In this document: one piece after another, positions 27,154-35,753 of the stretch
How positions within the stretch are numbered: the first letter of the stretch is position 1
Layout: the number at the start of each line of letters is the position of its first letter
Origin: Streptomyces sp. NBC_00433
GTDB lineage: Bacteria; Actinomycetota; Actinomycetes; Streptomycetales; Streptomycetaceae
Direction of reading: 5' to 3'
Assembly: GCA_036015235.1 (NCBI GenBank)
Contig: CP107926.1
Coordinates: 1,736,001 to 1,800,000 of the forward strand
DNA: 64,000 bases
Program-made: the position numbers and the translations under genes
Notes under the pieces: model-generated
Databases searched by the model: none
What the model was told of the DNA's origin: nothing
The model's input: only the letters and a program-made list of their open reading frames with translations

Positions 27154-27999
27154 AAGATCCGCGACGGGCAGGTCGCCAACCGGCCGATCTACGTCGCCCT
27201 CGCAGTCACCGTCGACGGCACCCGCGACATCCTCGGCCTGTGGGCCGGCGACGGCGGCGAGGGCGCCAAGTACCGGCTCCAGGTACTGACCGAGATCCGC
27301 AACCGCGGAGTCCAGGACGTGTGCATGGTCGTCTGCGACGGGCTGAAAGGCCTGCCCGACGCGATCGGCACGGTCTGGCCGCAGGCAATCACGCAAACCT
27401 GCGTCGTTCACCTCATGCGGGCGTCGTTCCGCTACGCGGCCCGCCAGGACTGGGACAATATCTCGAAGGCGCTCAAGCCGATCTACACCGCCCCGACCGC
27501 CAGCGCGGCCGAAGAGCGATTCCTGGAATTCCAGGAAGAATGGGGCACCGAATACCCCGCCGTCGTGCGGCTCTGGTCGAACGCCTGGGCCGAGTTCGTG
27601 CCCTTCCTCCAGTTCGACGCCGAGATCCGCCGCGTCGTCTGCACCACCAACGCGATCGAGTCGGTCAACGCCCGTATACGCAAGGCCGTCCGCGCCCGTG
27701 GACACTTCCCGAACGAGGCCGCCGCCCTGAAGTGCGTCTACATGGCCGTCATGAGCCTGGACCCCACCGGCCAGGGACGCAAACGCTGGACCATGCGCTG
27801 GAAGCCCGCACTCCAGGCCTTCGACATCGCCTTCGACGGCCGACTCTCCATCGGCCGCCGCCAACCCATACAAACCCAGTTACACCAGTCGCTGGACAGA
27901 CCCATTCCCGGCAAGCCCTATGCACCCCGACCCGTCCAGCCACACGACCCCGGAACTTGCAACCGCCCTGCACTCCGAGACGGCAGAGCGCTCGGGTAG
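27154..27999 (+). pseudogene. IS256 transposase, C-terminal part
   Basis: Continues the broken IS256 transposase after the ISL3 insertion: IRDGQVANRPIYVALAVTVD, ILGLWAGDGGEGAKY, VVCDGLKGLPDAIGTVWP (catalytic Asp), QTCVVHLMRAS and TTNAIESVNARIRKAVRAR (catalytic Glu). The frame runs past the normal end of the family into flanking DNA, ending at 27999. Confidence 0.88.
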
Positions 28000-28060
28000 C
28001 GGTCCGGCGGGCAGCGCATAGCATAGAAGTGTTCGCGACTGTGAGCGGAGGGCCAGCGAT

Positions 28061-28233
28061 GTGACCCAGCGCATATCCCTGAAGCTTTTCAGTATTTCCT
28101 TCGGTCTTCCGACTGCTGTCGGCCTTTCCTGATACTGGCAGCTGTCACCGCGCTCATCGCAGGGATTGCCGTAGGAACCGTCATCGCCGTCGCACGCCGA
28201 AAACTGCTTCCGCGACCCATGAAGGCTGCGTGA
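28061..28233 (+). pseudogene. Possible small membrane protein, frameshifted
   Basis: A GTG at 28061, preceded by GGAGGG, opens a short frame (TQRISLKLFSISFGLPTAVG) that stops after 18 codons. In the +1 frame the sequence then continues LILAAVTALIAGIAVGTVIA up to a basic tail, with stop at 28231-28233. A single-base shift would join them into one protein of about 55 aa with one membrane segment. It may be a decayed small gene, or two unrelated short frames. Confidence 0.3.
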
Positions 28234-28270
28234 GCGATTCTGCTCTGGACACCATCGCAGGAGAGGCACC

Positions 28271-29128
28271 ATGACTGATGCGCCCACGCAACTCACGGCA
28301 CCCAACCAGGTGATCGGCGGGCGGTCCGGCATCGATTTCGCGTACCGCCGATTCGGCAACGCCGAAACTGCCGCACTTCCCCTGATTTTCTTCCAGCACT
28401 TCCGCGGCAACATCGACAACTGGGACCCGCTCCTGGTCGACACCATCGCTCAAGAACGCGAGGTGATCCTCGTAGACAATGCGGGAGTCGGCAATTCATC
28501 AGGACGCGTCCCCAGCACCGTCGAGGCCATGGCCGAAGACGTCACGACCTTCGTAGACGCCCTGAACCTCAAGCGGTACGACGTCTTCGGCTTCTCCCTG
28601 GGCGGGTTCGTCGCCCAGCGAGTAGCCCTCATCAGGCCGCACCAGGTGCGAAGGCTCGTGCTGGCCGGCACCGGACCGCAAGGCGGCAAGGACATGCACG
28701 TCTACCGCGGCGAACTGCTAGAGGCTGCGATCCGCGACGAGCAGGGTCCCGAAGACGTCATGACGCTCTTCTTCGAACGGACCGAAGGCAGCAAAGAACT
28801 CGGCGGCCAGTACATAGCCAGGATCTTTTCGCGCACCGAAGACCGGGACGCGGTTCCCGACCTCGCGGCGCGTGACGCCCAACTGACGGCGATCTTCACC
28901 TGGGGGATCGCCGACGAAACGCGCCTGCCCACACTGGCAGGCATCACCCAGCCAACGCTCGTAGCAAACGGCGACAACGACCTCATGGTGCCGACGGAGA
29001 ACACCCACCTCTTGGCCCGGCATCTTCCGAACGCGAAGCTCTCGATCTACCCAGACACGGGCCACGGCTTCTTGTTCCAGTACCCACGGGAGTTCGCAAC
29101 CGAGGTGAACCGCTTTCTCGGGACCTGA
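28271..29128 (+). CDS. Alpha/beta-fold hydrolase
   Basis: A 285-aa alpha/beta hydrolase of usual length. The nucleophile elbow is GFSLGGFV (Ser about residue 115), the acid is probably Asp in NGDNDLMVP, and the catalytic His is in PDTGHGFLFQ. The oxyanion region reads FFQHFRGNIDNWDP. AGGAGAGG upstream supports the ATG. Relatives include haloperoxidase-like and ester hydrolases; the substrate is not evident. It is one of few intact non-transposon genes in this IS-rich stretch. Confidence 0.9.
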   Translation: MTDAPTQLTAPNQVIGGRSGIDFAYRRFGNAETAALPLIFFQHFRGNIDNWDPLLVDTIAQEREVILVDNAGVGNSSGRVPSTVEAMAEDVTTFVDALNLKRYDVFGFSLGGFVAQRVALIRPHQVRRLVLAGTGPQGGKDMHVYRGELLEAAIRDEQGPEDVMTLFFERTEGSKELGGQYIARIFSRTEDRDAVPDLAARDAQLTAIFTWGIADETRLPTLAGITQPTLVANGDNDLMVPTENTHLLARHLPNAKLSIYPDTGHGFLFQYPREFATEVNRFLGT

Positions 29129-29184
29129 GCTGACCGACGGATCGAATCCCGAAACGGTGGGCCCGCGCAACGACCCAAGGCCGG

Positions 29185-29683
29185 CCATTACGTAGCCGAC
29201 GGTCTCGGGGGTGGCCGGGTCCAGCCAACAGGCGAGGTGGAGCCGGCCCTCCTCGGTCGGCAGGCAGGTGATGTCGCCGACCAGGCGTATGCCGGGTCGG
29301 GCCGCGGTGAAGTCGCGGCCGATGAGGTCCGGTGCGGGCCGGGCCTGCTTGTCCGGGCGGGTCAGCGACCGGCGGTGGCGGCGGGTGACTCCGGCGACGC
29401 CGCGTTCGCGCATCAGCCGCTCGACCCGCTCGCGGGTTCACGCCGTGGCCCGGCCGCCGCAGCTCGGCACGCACGCGCGGGACGCCGTAGGCGCCCCTGG
29501 ACGCGAGGTGGACCACCGTGATCTCGTGCGCGAGTGCTTCGTCGGCCGGCGGCGCGCGCGCCAGGTGTCCTCGCCGTCGCTCCAGGCGTAGAAGGAAGAG
29601 CGAGGAACACCGGGTACGCGGCAGAGCAGGGTGACCGGGTAGGTGGCCTTCTCCGCCGCGATGAACCGGTAGACCTCGCTCAC
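29185..29683 (-). pseudogene. IS3 transposase orfB fragment, frameshifted
   Basis: The sequence encodes VYRFIAAEKATYPVTLLCRV…SSFYAW in one frame, then RERGVAGVTRRHRR and RPDLIGRDFTAARP…VGDITCLPTEEG in another. The homology ends near TVGYVMAGL. The frame is broken around 29410-29520 and the last third, with the remaining catalytic residues, is missing. Confidence 0.85.
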
Positions 29684-29691
29684 CGGTCGCT

Positions 29692-29986
29692 CTCCCGCGC
29701 GAGGAAGGCCGTGGCTTTTTTCAGGACCTCGACGGTCTTCTACTGTTCGAGGTCCTGCCGGCGAAGGCGACGCAATTCCTCGTGCTCGGCGCTGGTCAGT
29801 TCACCCGGGCCGCCCTCGCCGCGATCGATCCTGTCCTGCTTGACCCAGCTCCGCAGCCCCTCGGGGCTCACTCCCAGGTCTCGGGCCACCTCGGTGACGT
29901 TTTGCTGGAGGATCGGGCCGGCGCGACGGCATCACGCTTGGACTCCTCCGAGTACCGCTTGTCCTGCTTGTTGCTCACCTGGCTCT
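29692..29986 (-). pseudogene. IS3 transposase orfA, broken
   Basis: Encodes VSNKQDKRYSEESKRDAV, then after a frame change GVSPEGLRSWVKQDRIDRGE and HEELRRLRRQDLEQ. An in-frame TAG follows before KTVEVLKKATAFLARESDR. The frameshift near 29925 and the amber codon make it non-functional. Confidence 0.85.
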
Positions 29987-30024
29987 ACCTCCTCCGGGGC
30001 CACGTCCCAGTCTCCAGGTGTCCA

Positions 30025-30468
30025 CCTCAACGGGGAAGCTTCACCGTCGCGTCAGCCCCCACCGACCGGACGGCCATTCGCCAGGAACGCCTTCACTGGG
30101 CGATGCGCCAGTTCCTCGAAACGGAACTGGACACAATAGTGCCCCAGTGGTCCACGACGCACGCCGACATCCCGTGGTCGAACCTCGTTGGCCCGGATCT
30201 GTGCATCCTGGACTGGGAGCGATGGGGACTGGCACCGACCGGGTACGACGAGGCGTGCCTGTACATCTCCAGCCTCGCCGTACCCGAGATCGCCGAACAA
30301 GTCCATGAAACCTTCAAAGAAGCACTCGACTCCCACGCCGGCCGTTTCTCCCAACTCGTCGTAGCCAGCGAATTCCTTCAAGGGATGCAGCGTGGCAACA
30401 ATCTGCAGTTGGAGACACCTCTTCGGCGCCAGGTCGACAGCCTTCTTGAACAAGCACGGCGTCAGTGA
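30025..30468 (+). pseudogene. 3' fragment of a phosphotransferase (APH-like) gene
   Basis: About 147 codons remain, including SNLVGPDLCILDWERWGLAP. This resembles the metal-binding D-x-x region of aminoglycoside-phosphotransferase/choline-kinase-like enzymes, and is followed by a helical C-terminus. The ATP-binding lobe and catalytic HGD loop are missing, removed at the IS3 border (30024). No start codon with ribosome binding site is present. Confidence 0.7.
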
Positions 30469-30541
30469 ATGAGTCAATACCCTGACAGGCACAGGCCCGC
30501 TCGTTGCCCCTTGCGGCGACTGGGCTTGTGCAGGCCGCTGA

Positions 30542-30739
30542 CTACGCGTCGTCTCGTATGCGAACCACGCGCACGGGCAGACGAAATGCGCCGCTTGATG
30601 CGGGCAGCGGGGTGAAGTTGCCACTTGCCACTTGTCCTCCGCGCGAAGGCCCGTCGACGGACTCAACGACCTTCCGCCGCTCGTCTGCTGGCAAGCGCGA
30701 AAAAACGTCGGTGATCTGGCGAAGCTCGGCGTCCATCAC
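30542..30739 (-). CDS. Hypothetical 65-aa protein coupled to the MBL-fold gene
   Basis: A short frame whose GTG/ATG start overlaps the stop of the upstream MBL-fold gene (GTGATGG). The product (MDAELRQITDVFSRLPADER…) has a helical, charged N-terminus and no known domain. Coupled position supports a gene, but the opposite strand is open too, so it remains tentative. Confidence 0.4.
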   Translation of the reverse strand: MMDAELRQITDVFSRLPADERRKVVESVDGPSRGGQVASGNFTPLPASSGAFRLPVRVVRIRDDA

Positions 30740-31983
30740 GCCTCCGCCGCGACTTCAGAGGGCTGTGCAGAGTCTGCCGGGTCTCTGGGCCAGACTGCCC
30801 AGCCGTTGTCAGGAGTGACCGCTACGTCCCGCCACCACGGGTCAGACTCGGGACAAGCGGCAGGCTCAAACGGCTGGCCGACGTGAGGGGTCGCGGACTG
30901 CTGTCCGGCCCGGTGCGAGGCGAGCATCGTGCGTTCGGCAGGTTCGGCCCACGGGTGGAAGGCGAGGTTGAAAGTGCCCCAGTGGATGGGGAGCAGGACC
31001 CCGCCCGGCTGGCCTCCTTGCAGGTCAAGGTGCGCGCGCAAGCCTTCGTCGGGTGTCATGTGAATGTCCGGCCACGAGCCGGGATCGGGCTTGCAGTCGC
31101 AGGGCTCGCCCGGCGTACACCCAGTGTGGTTCTTGGGCCAGAACTCGCTGTAGGCGCCGATCTGGATCATCGTGGCGTCGAAGGGGCCGTGCTCGGCGCC
31201 GATGTCGGCGAAGCCGGGGAAGTAGCCGGTGTCGCCGCTGTGGAAGATCCGGTGGGTGCCGTCGGTGACCGCCCAGGACGCCCACAGGGTCTGCTGCCGG
31301 CCGCGCAGGCCGCGCCCGCAGAAGTGCCGGGCGGGTGTGGCGGTCAGGCGCAGGCCGGCGATCTCGGTGGACTCGTTCCAGTCCAGCTCGTGCACCCGGG
31401 CGGGGGACACTCCCCAGTGCTCCAGGTGCGCGCCGACGCCCAGCGGCACGGCGAACACGACGTCGCTCCGTACGAGTTCGACGATGCTCGGCATGTCGAG
31501 GTGGTCGTAGTGGTCGTGCGAGATCACCACGACGTCGAGTCCGGTCAGCGAGCCCAGCGGGACCGGCGCCGGGTGCACGCGCCGCGGGCCGCCGAAGGGG
31601 AAGGGCGAGCAGCGCTCGCCCCACACCGGGTCGAACAGCACCCGGCGGCCGCCGATCTCGGCCAGCACCGTGGAGTGGCCCATCCAGGTCAGCCGCAGCC
31701 CGGACGCGGGCGGCACCGCGATGTCGGCGAGTGTGGTGGGGTGGACGGGAATCGGCCTGGCCGGCTTCCTGGGCACCCGGGCCTCCTTACGGAGGGTCGC
31801 GGGCAGTGACTTGAAGAATTCACCACCGGGGCCCATGCGGGCGCCGACGGGGTTCACGAAGGCGCCGTCCGCGTAGTTCGGCGACCGCAGGATACGTTCC
31901 AGCCGCGCGCCCGTGGGGTCGGCCCCGAACGCCGCGGGGCGCACTTTCGCGAGGCGGGACGGCTGACGGGCGGCGCCGGTCAC
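30736..31983 (-). CDS. MBL-fold metal-dependent hydrolase (NAPE-PLD/UlaG-like)
   Basis: A 415-aa metallo-beta-lactamase-fold enzyme. The metal-binding motif H-x-H-x-D-H is SHDHYDHLD (near residues 155-163). Further ligands lie in TPARHFCGRG, FHSGDTGYFPGF and LPIHWGTFNLA. LTWMGHSTVLAEIGG matches the family start of the fold. A 40-residue insert with three Cys (GCTPGEPCDCKPD) precedes the last His. GGAGGAA before the GTG fixes the start. Relatives hydrolyse phosphodiester or lactone bonds; the substrate is unknown. A truncated paralogue is at 23930-24226. Confidence 0.9.
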   Translation of the reverse strand: MTGAARQPSRLAKVRPAAFGADPTGARLERILRSPNYADGAFVNPVGARMGPGGEFFKSLPATLRKEARVPRKPARPIPVHPTTLADIAVPPASGLRLTWMGHSTVLAEIGGRRVLFDPVWGERCSPFPFGGPRRVHPAPVPLGSLTGLDVVVISHDHYDHLDMPSIVELVRSDVVFAVPLGVGAHLEHWGVSPARVHELDWNESTEIAGLRLTATPARHFCGRGLRGRQQTLWASWAVTDGTHRIFHSGDTGYFPGFADIGAEHGPFDATMIQIGAYSEFWPKNHTGCTPGEPCDCKPDPGSWPDIHMTPDEGLRAHLDLQGGQPGGVLLPIHWGTFNLAFHPWAEPAERTMLASHRAGQQSATPHVGQPFEPAACPESDPWWRDVAVTPDNGWAVWPRDPADSAQPSEVAAEA

Positions 31984-32357
31984 GTTTCCTCCAGGTGGTG
32001 CATGCTCCGATCGGCGGAATATCCGCCTGTCCCATTATGCGGCCGTACCCGAATCTTCCCGGAGCCCCGCAGATCCCGGCCCCGGACGGCGGGGGACGCG
32101 ACCCCGAAGGGGCGCGGGGAACCGCGCGACAGGCCACCCACACAGCGCAACTGTCGAGTCCGTGACAGCACCCCGCGGGCAGTGGTGGCGGATCTCGCCA
32201 CCGTAGAAGCAGACCCGCAGGTCAGAGCTGTGCCGACCGCAGGTCAGATGGCGCAACACACTGGCAACACCACCGGGCCGCACTCGTCGGTATGGTCCGT
32301 GCACGGCGGCGACGTCGCCAGGGAGCCGGACGGGACGAGAAGAAGGCGGAGAATCCG
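31984..32357. other. Intergenic region with a Streptomyces-type GC repeat
   Basis: This is the divergent region between the MBL-fold and GntR genes. It contains one copy of the palindrome-forming motif GGGGCGCGGGGAACCGCGCG (from 32109), closely related to the copies at 39.3-39.8 kb. No gene is supported. Confidence 0.6.
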
Positions 32358-33119
32358 ATGGCAGCCGACCGCACGCAGGAGCGTCCCGCGGGCGCCGCGC
32401 CGCGACGGCTGCGGGCGGATCAGGCACGGCAGTTGGCCGATCTGCTGCGGCAGCAGGTACTCGGGCAGGTGTTCGCCGGCGGTGTGCTGCCGCACGAGGA
32501 CGCGCTCGGGGCGGAATACGGCGTGTCGCGGAACACCGTGCGGCAGGCGCTCGACCTGCTGCGCGCCGAGTGCCTGGTGGAGCGGGTGCCGGGGCTGGGC
32601 ACGGTGGCCGTGGGGCAGAAGTATCCGCACGGTCTCGACCGGCTGATGGGGCTGGCGGAGACGCTGCACGGGCACGGGCAGGTCAGCAACGAGGTGCGCG
32701 CGCTCGGCCCGGTGCGCGCGCCGGCCGCGGTCGCGTCGCGGCTGCATGTCAGGGAGCACGACGAGGTGCTCTACGTCGAGCGGTTGCGGCGGCTCGACGG
32801 CCTTCCGCTGTCGCTCGACCTCACCTACATCCCGATGGACCTCGGTATCGGCCTGCTGACTGCCGATCTGGAGAACAACGACGTCTTCCGGCTGCTCGAA
32901 CAGGTCGCGGGCCGGCCGCTCGGCACCGCCGAGATCACACTGGAGGCGGTCAGCGCCGACCTGCACTCGGCGACCGTGCTCGAAGCGCCTCGCGGCGCGG
33001 CCCTGTTGATGCTGGAACGGCTCACCCACCTGTCCGACGGCCGCCCGGTGGACCTGGAGTTCGTCCGCTTCCGCGGCGACCGGATCACCATGCGCGGACT
33101 GCTGCACCGCAGCGCCTGA
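32358..33119 (+). CDS. GntR family regulator, HutC/UTRA type
   Basis: A 253-aa regulator. The N-terminal winged helix reads ADLLRQQVLGQVFAGGVLPHEDALGAEYGVSRNTVRQALDLLRAECLVERVPGLGT. The C-terminal UTRA effector domain includes DEVLYVERLRRLDGLPLSLDLTYIP and ends GDRITMRGLL. The ATG at 32358 has GGCGGAG upstream. It lies 42 bp before the ferredoxin gene on the same strand and probably controls the following uptake/redox operon in response to a small ligand. Confidence 0.9.
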   Translation: MAADRTQERPAGAAPRRLRADQARQLADLLRQQVLGQVFAGGVLPHEDALGAEYGVSRNTVRQALDLLRAECLVERVPGLGTVAVGQKYPHGLDRLMGLAETLHGHGQVSNEVRALGPVRAPAAVASRLHVREHDEVLYVERLRRLDGLPLSLDLTYIPMDLGIGLLTADLENNDVFRLLEQVAGRPLGTAEITLEAVSADLHSATVLEAPRGAALLMLERLTHLSDGRPVDLEFVRFRGDRITMRGLLHRSA

Positions 33120-33161
33120 CCACCGGCTGAGCGCCACCACACCCACTTCCTGGAGACAGCC

Positions 33162-33389
33162 ATGCCTGTCGTGCCCCAGCGCGCCGACGTGCCCGTGACC
33201 ATCGACGAGTCCCTGTGCATCGACGGCTGCACGCTGTGCGTCGACATGTGCCCGCTGGACTCCCTGGCGATCAACCCGGAGAGCGGCAAGGCCTTCATGC
33301 ACGTCGACGAGTGCTGGTACTGCGGCCCGTGCGCGGCCCGCTGCCCGACCGGTGCGGTCACCGTCAACATGCCCTATCTGCTGCGTTGA
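33162..33389 (+). CDS. 2[4Fe-4S] ferredoxin, AprB-like
   Basis: A 75-aa ferredoxin with two cluster motifs: C-x4-C-x2-C-x3-CP (LCIDGCTLCVDMCP) and CWYCGPCAARCP. The second, followed by TGAVTVN, resembles the beta subunit of adenylylsulfate reductase and related proteins. TGGAGA precedes the ATG. It likely passes electrons to or from the flavoprotein encoded at the end of the operon. Confidence 0.9.
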   Translation: MPVVPQRADVPVTIDESLCIDGCTLCVDMCPLDSLAINPESGKAFMHVDECWYCGPCAARCPTGAVTVNMPYLLR

Positions 33390-33400
33390 GAGGTGCTCGG

Positions 33401-34825
33401 ATGCGCAAGATCCTGGTGGCGGCGGGTGCCGCCGCCCTGCTGCTGCCGCTGGCCGGCTGCGGCTCGGACGCGGGTGGCGGAAGCGGTGGGAAGACCGTGA
33501 CCGTGCACGTCGGGTATCAGTCCAAGACCATCAACACCGTGACCGCGGGCACCCTGCTGCGCGCGCTCGGCTCTTTCGAGCAGCAGCTCAAGGCGCTCGG
33601 GCAGCGTGACGGGACGACGTACAAGGTCGACTGGCAGGACTACGCGACCGGTGCGCCGATCACCGCGCAGATGGTGGCGGGGAAGATCGACGTCGGGTCG
33701 ATGGGCGACTATCCGCTGCTGATCAACGCGGCCCGCGGGGTGCAGCTGCGGCAGCCCACCGAGCTGGTGTCGGTGACCGGCTACAACCTGCGCGGCGGGC
33801 TCAACATGGTGGTGACCGCGCCGGATTCGCAGCTGACCGACCTGGCGGGGCTGCGCGGCGGGAAGGTGTCGACCAGTATCGGTTCCGCGGCCGACGGCAC
33901 GCTGGTACGGGCGCTGCAGCAGCGCGGCATCGACGCGGACAAGGACCTGCACAAGCTCAACCAGCAGCCCGCGGTGGGGGCTTCGGCGCTCCAGGCGGGC
34001 AGCGTGGACGCGCTGTCGCAGTTCGTGGCCTGGCCGGGGCAGTTGGTCTTCGACGGCAAGGCCACAGCGCTCTACGACGGGGCGGCGCTTGATCTGCCGA
34101 CCTTCCACGGGGTGGCCGTGCGCAAGGCGTTCGCGAAGCAGCGGCCGGCGGTGGTGGACGCCTTCCTGGACGCGCAGATCGAGGCCACCGACTATCTGCA
34201 CGCCCATCCGCTGGAGGCGGCGCAGAAGGTCGCCACCGCCACCGGGCTGCCGCCCGAGGTGGTCTACCTCTACAACGGTCCGGGCGGCATCGCCACCTTC
34301 GACCCGACGCTCAAGAAGCGGCTGCTGGACGCCTTCGCCGAGGATGTGCCGGTGCTGGCCTCGGAGAAGCTCGTCGGGAAGATCGACATCAGCCACTTCG
34401 CCGACGACAGCTTCATCCGGCGCGCGGTCGGCGCGGACTACGACCGGCAGGCCGCGTCGGTGGCCAACCCGGCGCCGGTGACGGGGACCGACCCGCTGTG
34501 CGGCGGGAAGGTGTCCGACCCGGCGACGGCGAGCGAGGCATGGCCAGCCGGGCAGCAGCGGACGGTGCCCTTCACCACCCCCAGTTGCCTGCTGCGGTAT
34601 CTGCGGCGGCATCCGGGGGCCGCGGTGCGCGCCGCGTACGTACCCGACGCGCTGACCGGGACACGGTGGTTCGCCGACCGCGCGGTGTGGGCGACCGATC
34701 CGGCGGCCGGGGCCGCGGGCCGCTTCCAGCCGTTCACGACGCGGGAGAACGCCGCGAAGTGGCTGGCGGCGCACCCGGGCGCGCACCTGGTGGACTTCGG
34801 GCAGGCCGTCGGGGAAGCGTCGTGA
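33401..34825 (+). CDS. SsuA/NrtA-like lipoprotein with NosL-like C-terminal domain
   Basis: A 474-aa substrate-binding lipoprotein. The signal peptide ends in lipobox LAGC (Cys20). Residues about 30-345 are an aliphatic-sulfonate/nitrate/taurine-type binding domain (VHVGYQSKTIN, KIDVGSMGDYPLL, AALDLPTFHGVAVRKAFA). Residues about 365-470 match the layout of NosL: a Cys start (PLCGGKV, C367), TTPSCLLRYL (C396), YVPDALTGTRWFADRAVW, then PFTTRENAAKWLAAHPGAHLVDFGQA. NosL is a copper-binding accessory lipoprotein of nitrous-oxide reductase, so this domain may bind metal. The fusion is unusual. It is 11 bp after the ferredoxin and overlaps the permease by 4 bp. Confidence 0.88.
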   Translation: MRKILVAAGAAALLLPLAGCGSDAGGGSGGKTVTVHVGYQSKTINTVTAGTLLRALGSFEQQLKALGQRDGTTYKVDWQDYATGAPITAQMVAGKIDVGSMGDYPLLINAARGVQLRQPTELVSVTGYNLRGGLNMVVTAPDSQLTDLAGLRGGKVSTSIGSAADGTLVRALQQRGIDADKDLHKLNQQPAVGASALQAGSVDALSQFVAWPGQLVFDGKATALYDGAALDLPTFHGVAVRKAFAKQRPAVVDAFLDAQIEATDYLHAHPLEAAQKVATATGLPPEVVYLYNGPGGIATFDPTLKKRLLDAFAEDVPVLASEKLVGKIDISHFADDSFIRRAVGADYDRQAASVANPAPVTGTDPLCGGKVSDPATASEAWPAGQQRTVPFTTPSCLLRYLRRHPGAAVRAAYVPDALTGTRWFADRAVWATDPAAGAAGRFQPFTTRENAAKWLAAHPGAHLVDFGQAVGEAS

Positions 34826-35748
34826 CCGGCGGGGCGCGGGCCTGGCGCTACCTGCTGCGTACGGCCTCGCTGCTGGCCTTCCTCGGCGCCTGGCAGGCGG
34901 TGACGGCGTTGCGGGTCCATCTGTGGGTGCACTTCGAGCAGTTGCCGACGGTGGTGCAGGTCGGCAGGGAGTTCGGGCACCGGCTCGGGACCGGCGCCTA
35001 CTGGCAGGACCTCGGCGACAGCCTCGGCCGTATCCTCACCGGCTTCGGCCTCGCCGCGGTGCTGGGGGTGGCCTTCGGGGTCGCCATCGGGCGCTCCCGG
35101 CTCGCGGAGGACCTGCTCGGGCCGGTCGTCGAACTGCTGCGGCCCATACCCGCGATCGCGCTGGTGCCGGTGGCGATCCTGCTCTTCCCGAGCAACGAGC
35201 AGGGCATCGTCTTCATCACCTTCTCGGCCGCCTTCTTCCCGGTCCTGGTCAGCACCCGGCACGCGGTGCGCGCGCTGACCCCGGTGTGGGAGGAGGCCGT
35301 GCTGACGATGGGCGGCGGCCGGTGGCGGGTGCTCGCGCAGGTGGTGCTGCCCGGCGCGCTGCCCGGCATCTTCGGCGGCCTGTCGGTCGGTATCGGCGTG
35401 GCCTGGATCTGCGTGATCTCCGCGGAGATGATCTCCGGTGAATACGGGGTCGGCTACCGCACATGGCAGGACTACACGGTGGTCGACTACCCGGGTGTGC
35501 TGGTCGGCATGGTCACCATCGGGCTGCTGGGCCATCTCACCTCCTCCGCGGTGGAATTCGCGGGCCGCCGGGCCACCCGCTGGCTGCCGCGCACCGAACA
35601 GGGCGCGGACCGCGGCGCGATACGCCGCCGGGTCCGCAAGTCCCCCGCGCCGGTGACCGGTTCCGCCATGACGCCGGAAGGCGCGGCCGAGGGCAGGCCG
35701 AGGACCGGGCCCGTGTCCGTACCCGACTCCGCAACTCCTGGCAGGTGA
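34822..35748 (+). CDS. ABC transporter permease (SsuC/TauC-like)
   Basis: A 308-aa integral membrane permease of the nitrate/sulfonate/taurine family. Hydrophobic segments lie near residues 10-28, 70-90, 105-125, 130-150, 190-215 and 235-255. The cytoplasmic EAA loop reads EEAVLTMGGGRWRVLAQVVLPGALPGI. The GTG start overlaps the binding-protein stop. The Pro/Arg-rich 45-residue C-terminal tail is an add-on. Confidence 0.92.
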   Translation: MTGGARAWRYLLRTASLLAFLGAWQAVTALRVHLWVHFEQLPTVVQVGREFGHRLGTGAYWQDLGDSLGRILTGFGLAAVLGVAFGVAIGRSRLAEDLLGPVVELLRPIPAIALVPVAILLFPSNEQGIVFITFSAAFFPVLVSTRHAVRALTPVWEEAVLTMGGGRWRVLAQVVLPGALPGIFGGLSVGIGVAWICVISAEMISGEYGVGYRTWQDYTVVDYPGVLVGMVTIGLLGHLTSSAVEFAGRRATRWLPRTEQGADRGAIRRRVRKSPAPVTGSAMTPEGAAEGRPRTGPVSVPDSATPGR

Positions 35749-35753
35749 CCGCG

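Larger units (their letters stand above)
24821..27903 (+). mobile_element. IS256-family element (copy 2), split by ISL3
   Basis: A second, unrelated-subgroup IS256 element. Its ends carry partial inverted repeats around TGGTGTA (near 24834 and, on the other strand, near 27887). Its transposase gene is frameshifted and additionally interrupted by a complete ISL3 element at 25462-27153. Outer borders are approximate to a few bases. Confidence 0.8.
29185..30024 (-). mobile_element. Truncated IS3-family element (remnant)
   Basis: One end is preserved at about 30024; on the minus strand it begins TGGACACCTGGAGACTGGGA, a typical IS3 terminal repeat. The element keeps orfA and the first part of orfB, then stops abruptly near 29185. 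Its insertion cut the phosphotransferase gene on the right. Confidence 0.8.

Noticed and set aside
29692..29990. Programmed frameshift in IS3 orfA
   Set aside because: The frame break lies inside orfA, far from the normal orfA/orfB overlap, and an amber codon follows. Decay is the simpler reading.
23930..31983. Composite transposon bounded by two MBL-fold genes
   Set aside because: The paralogues are too diverged to be transposon ends, and the IS elements inside belong to different families without matching outer repeats.
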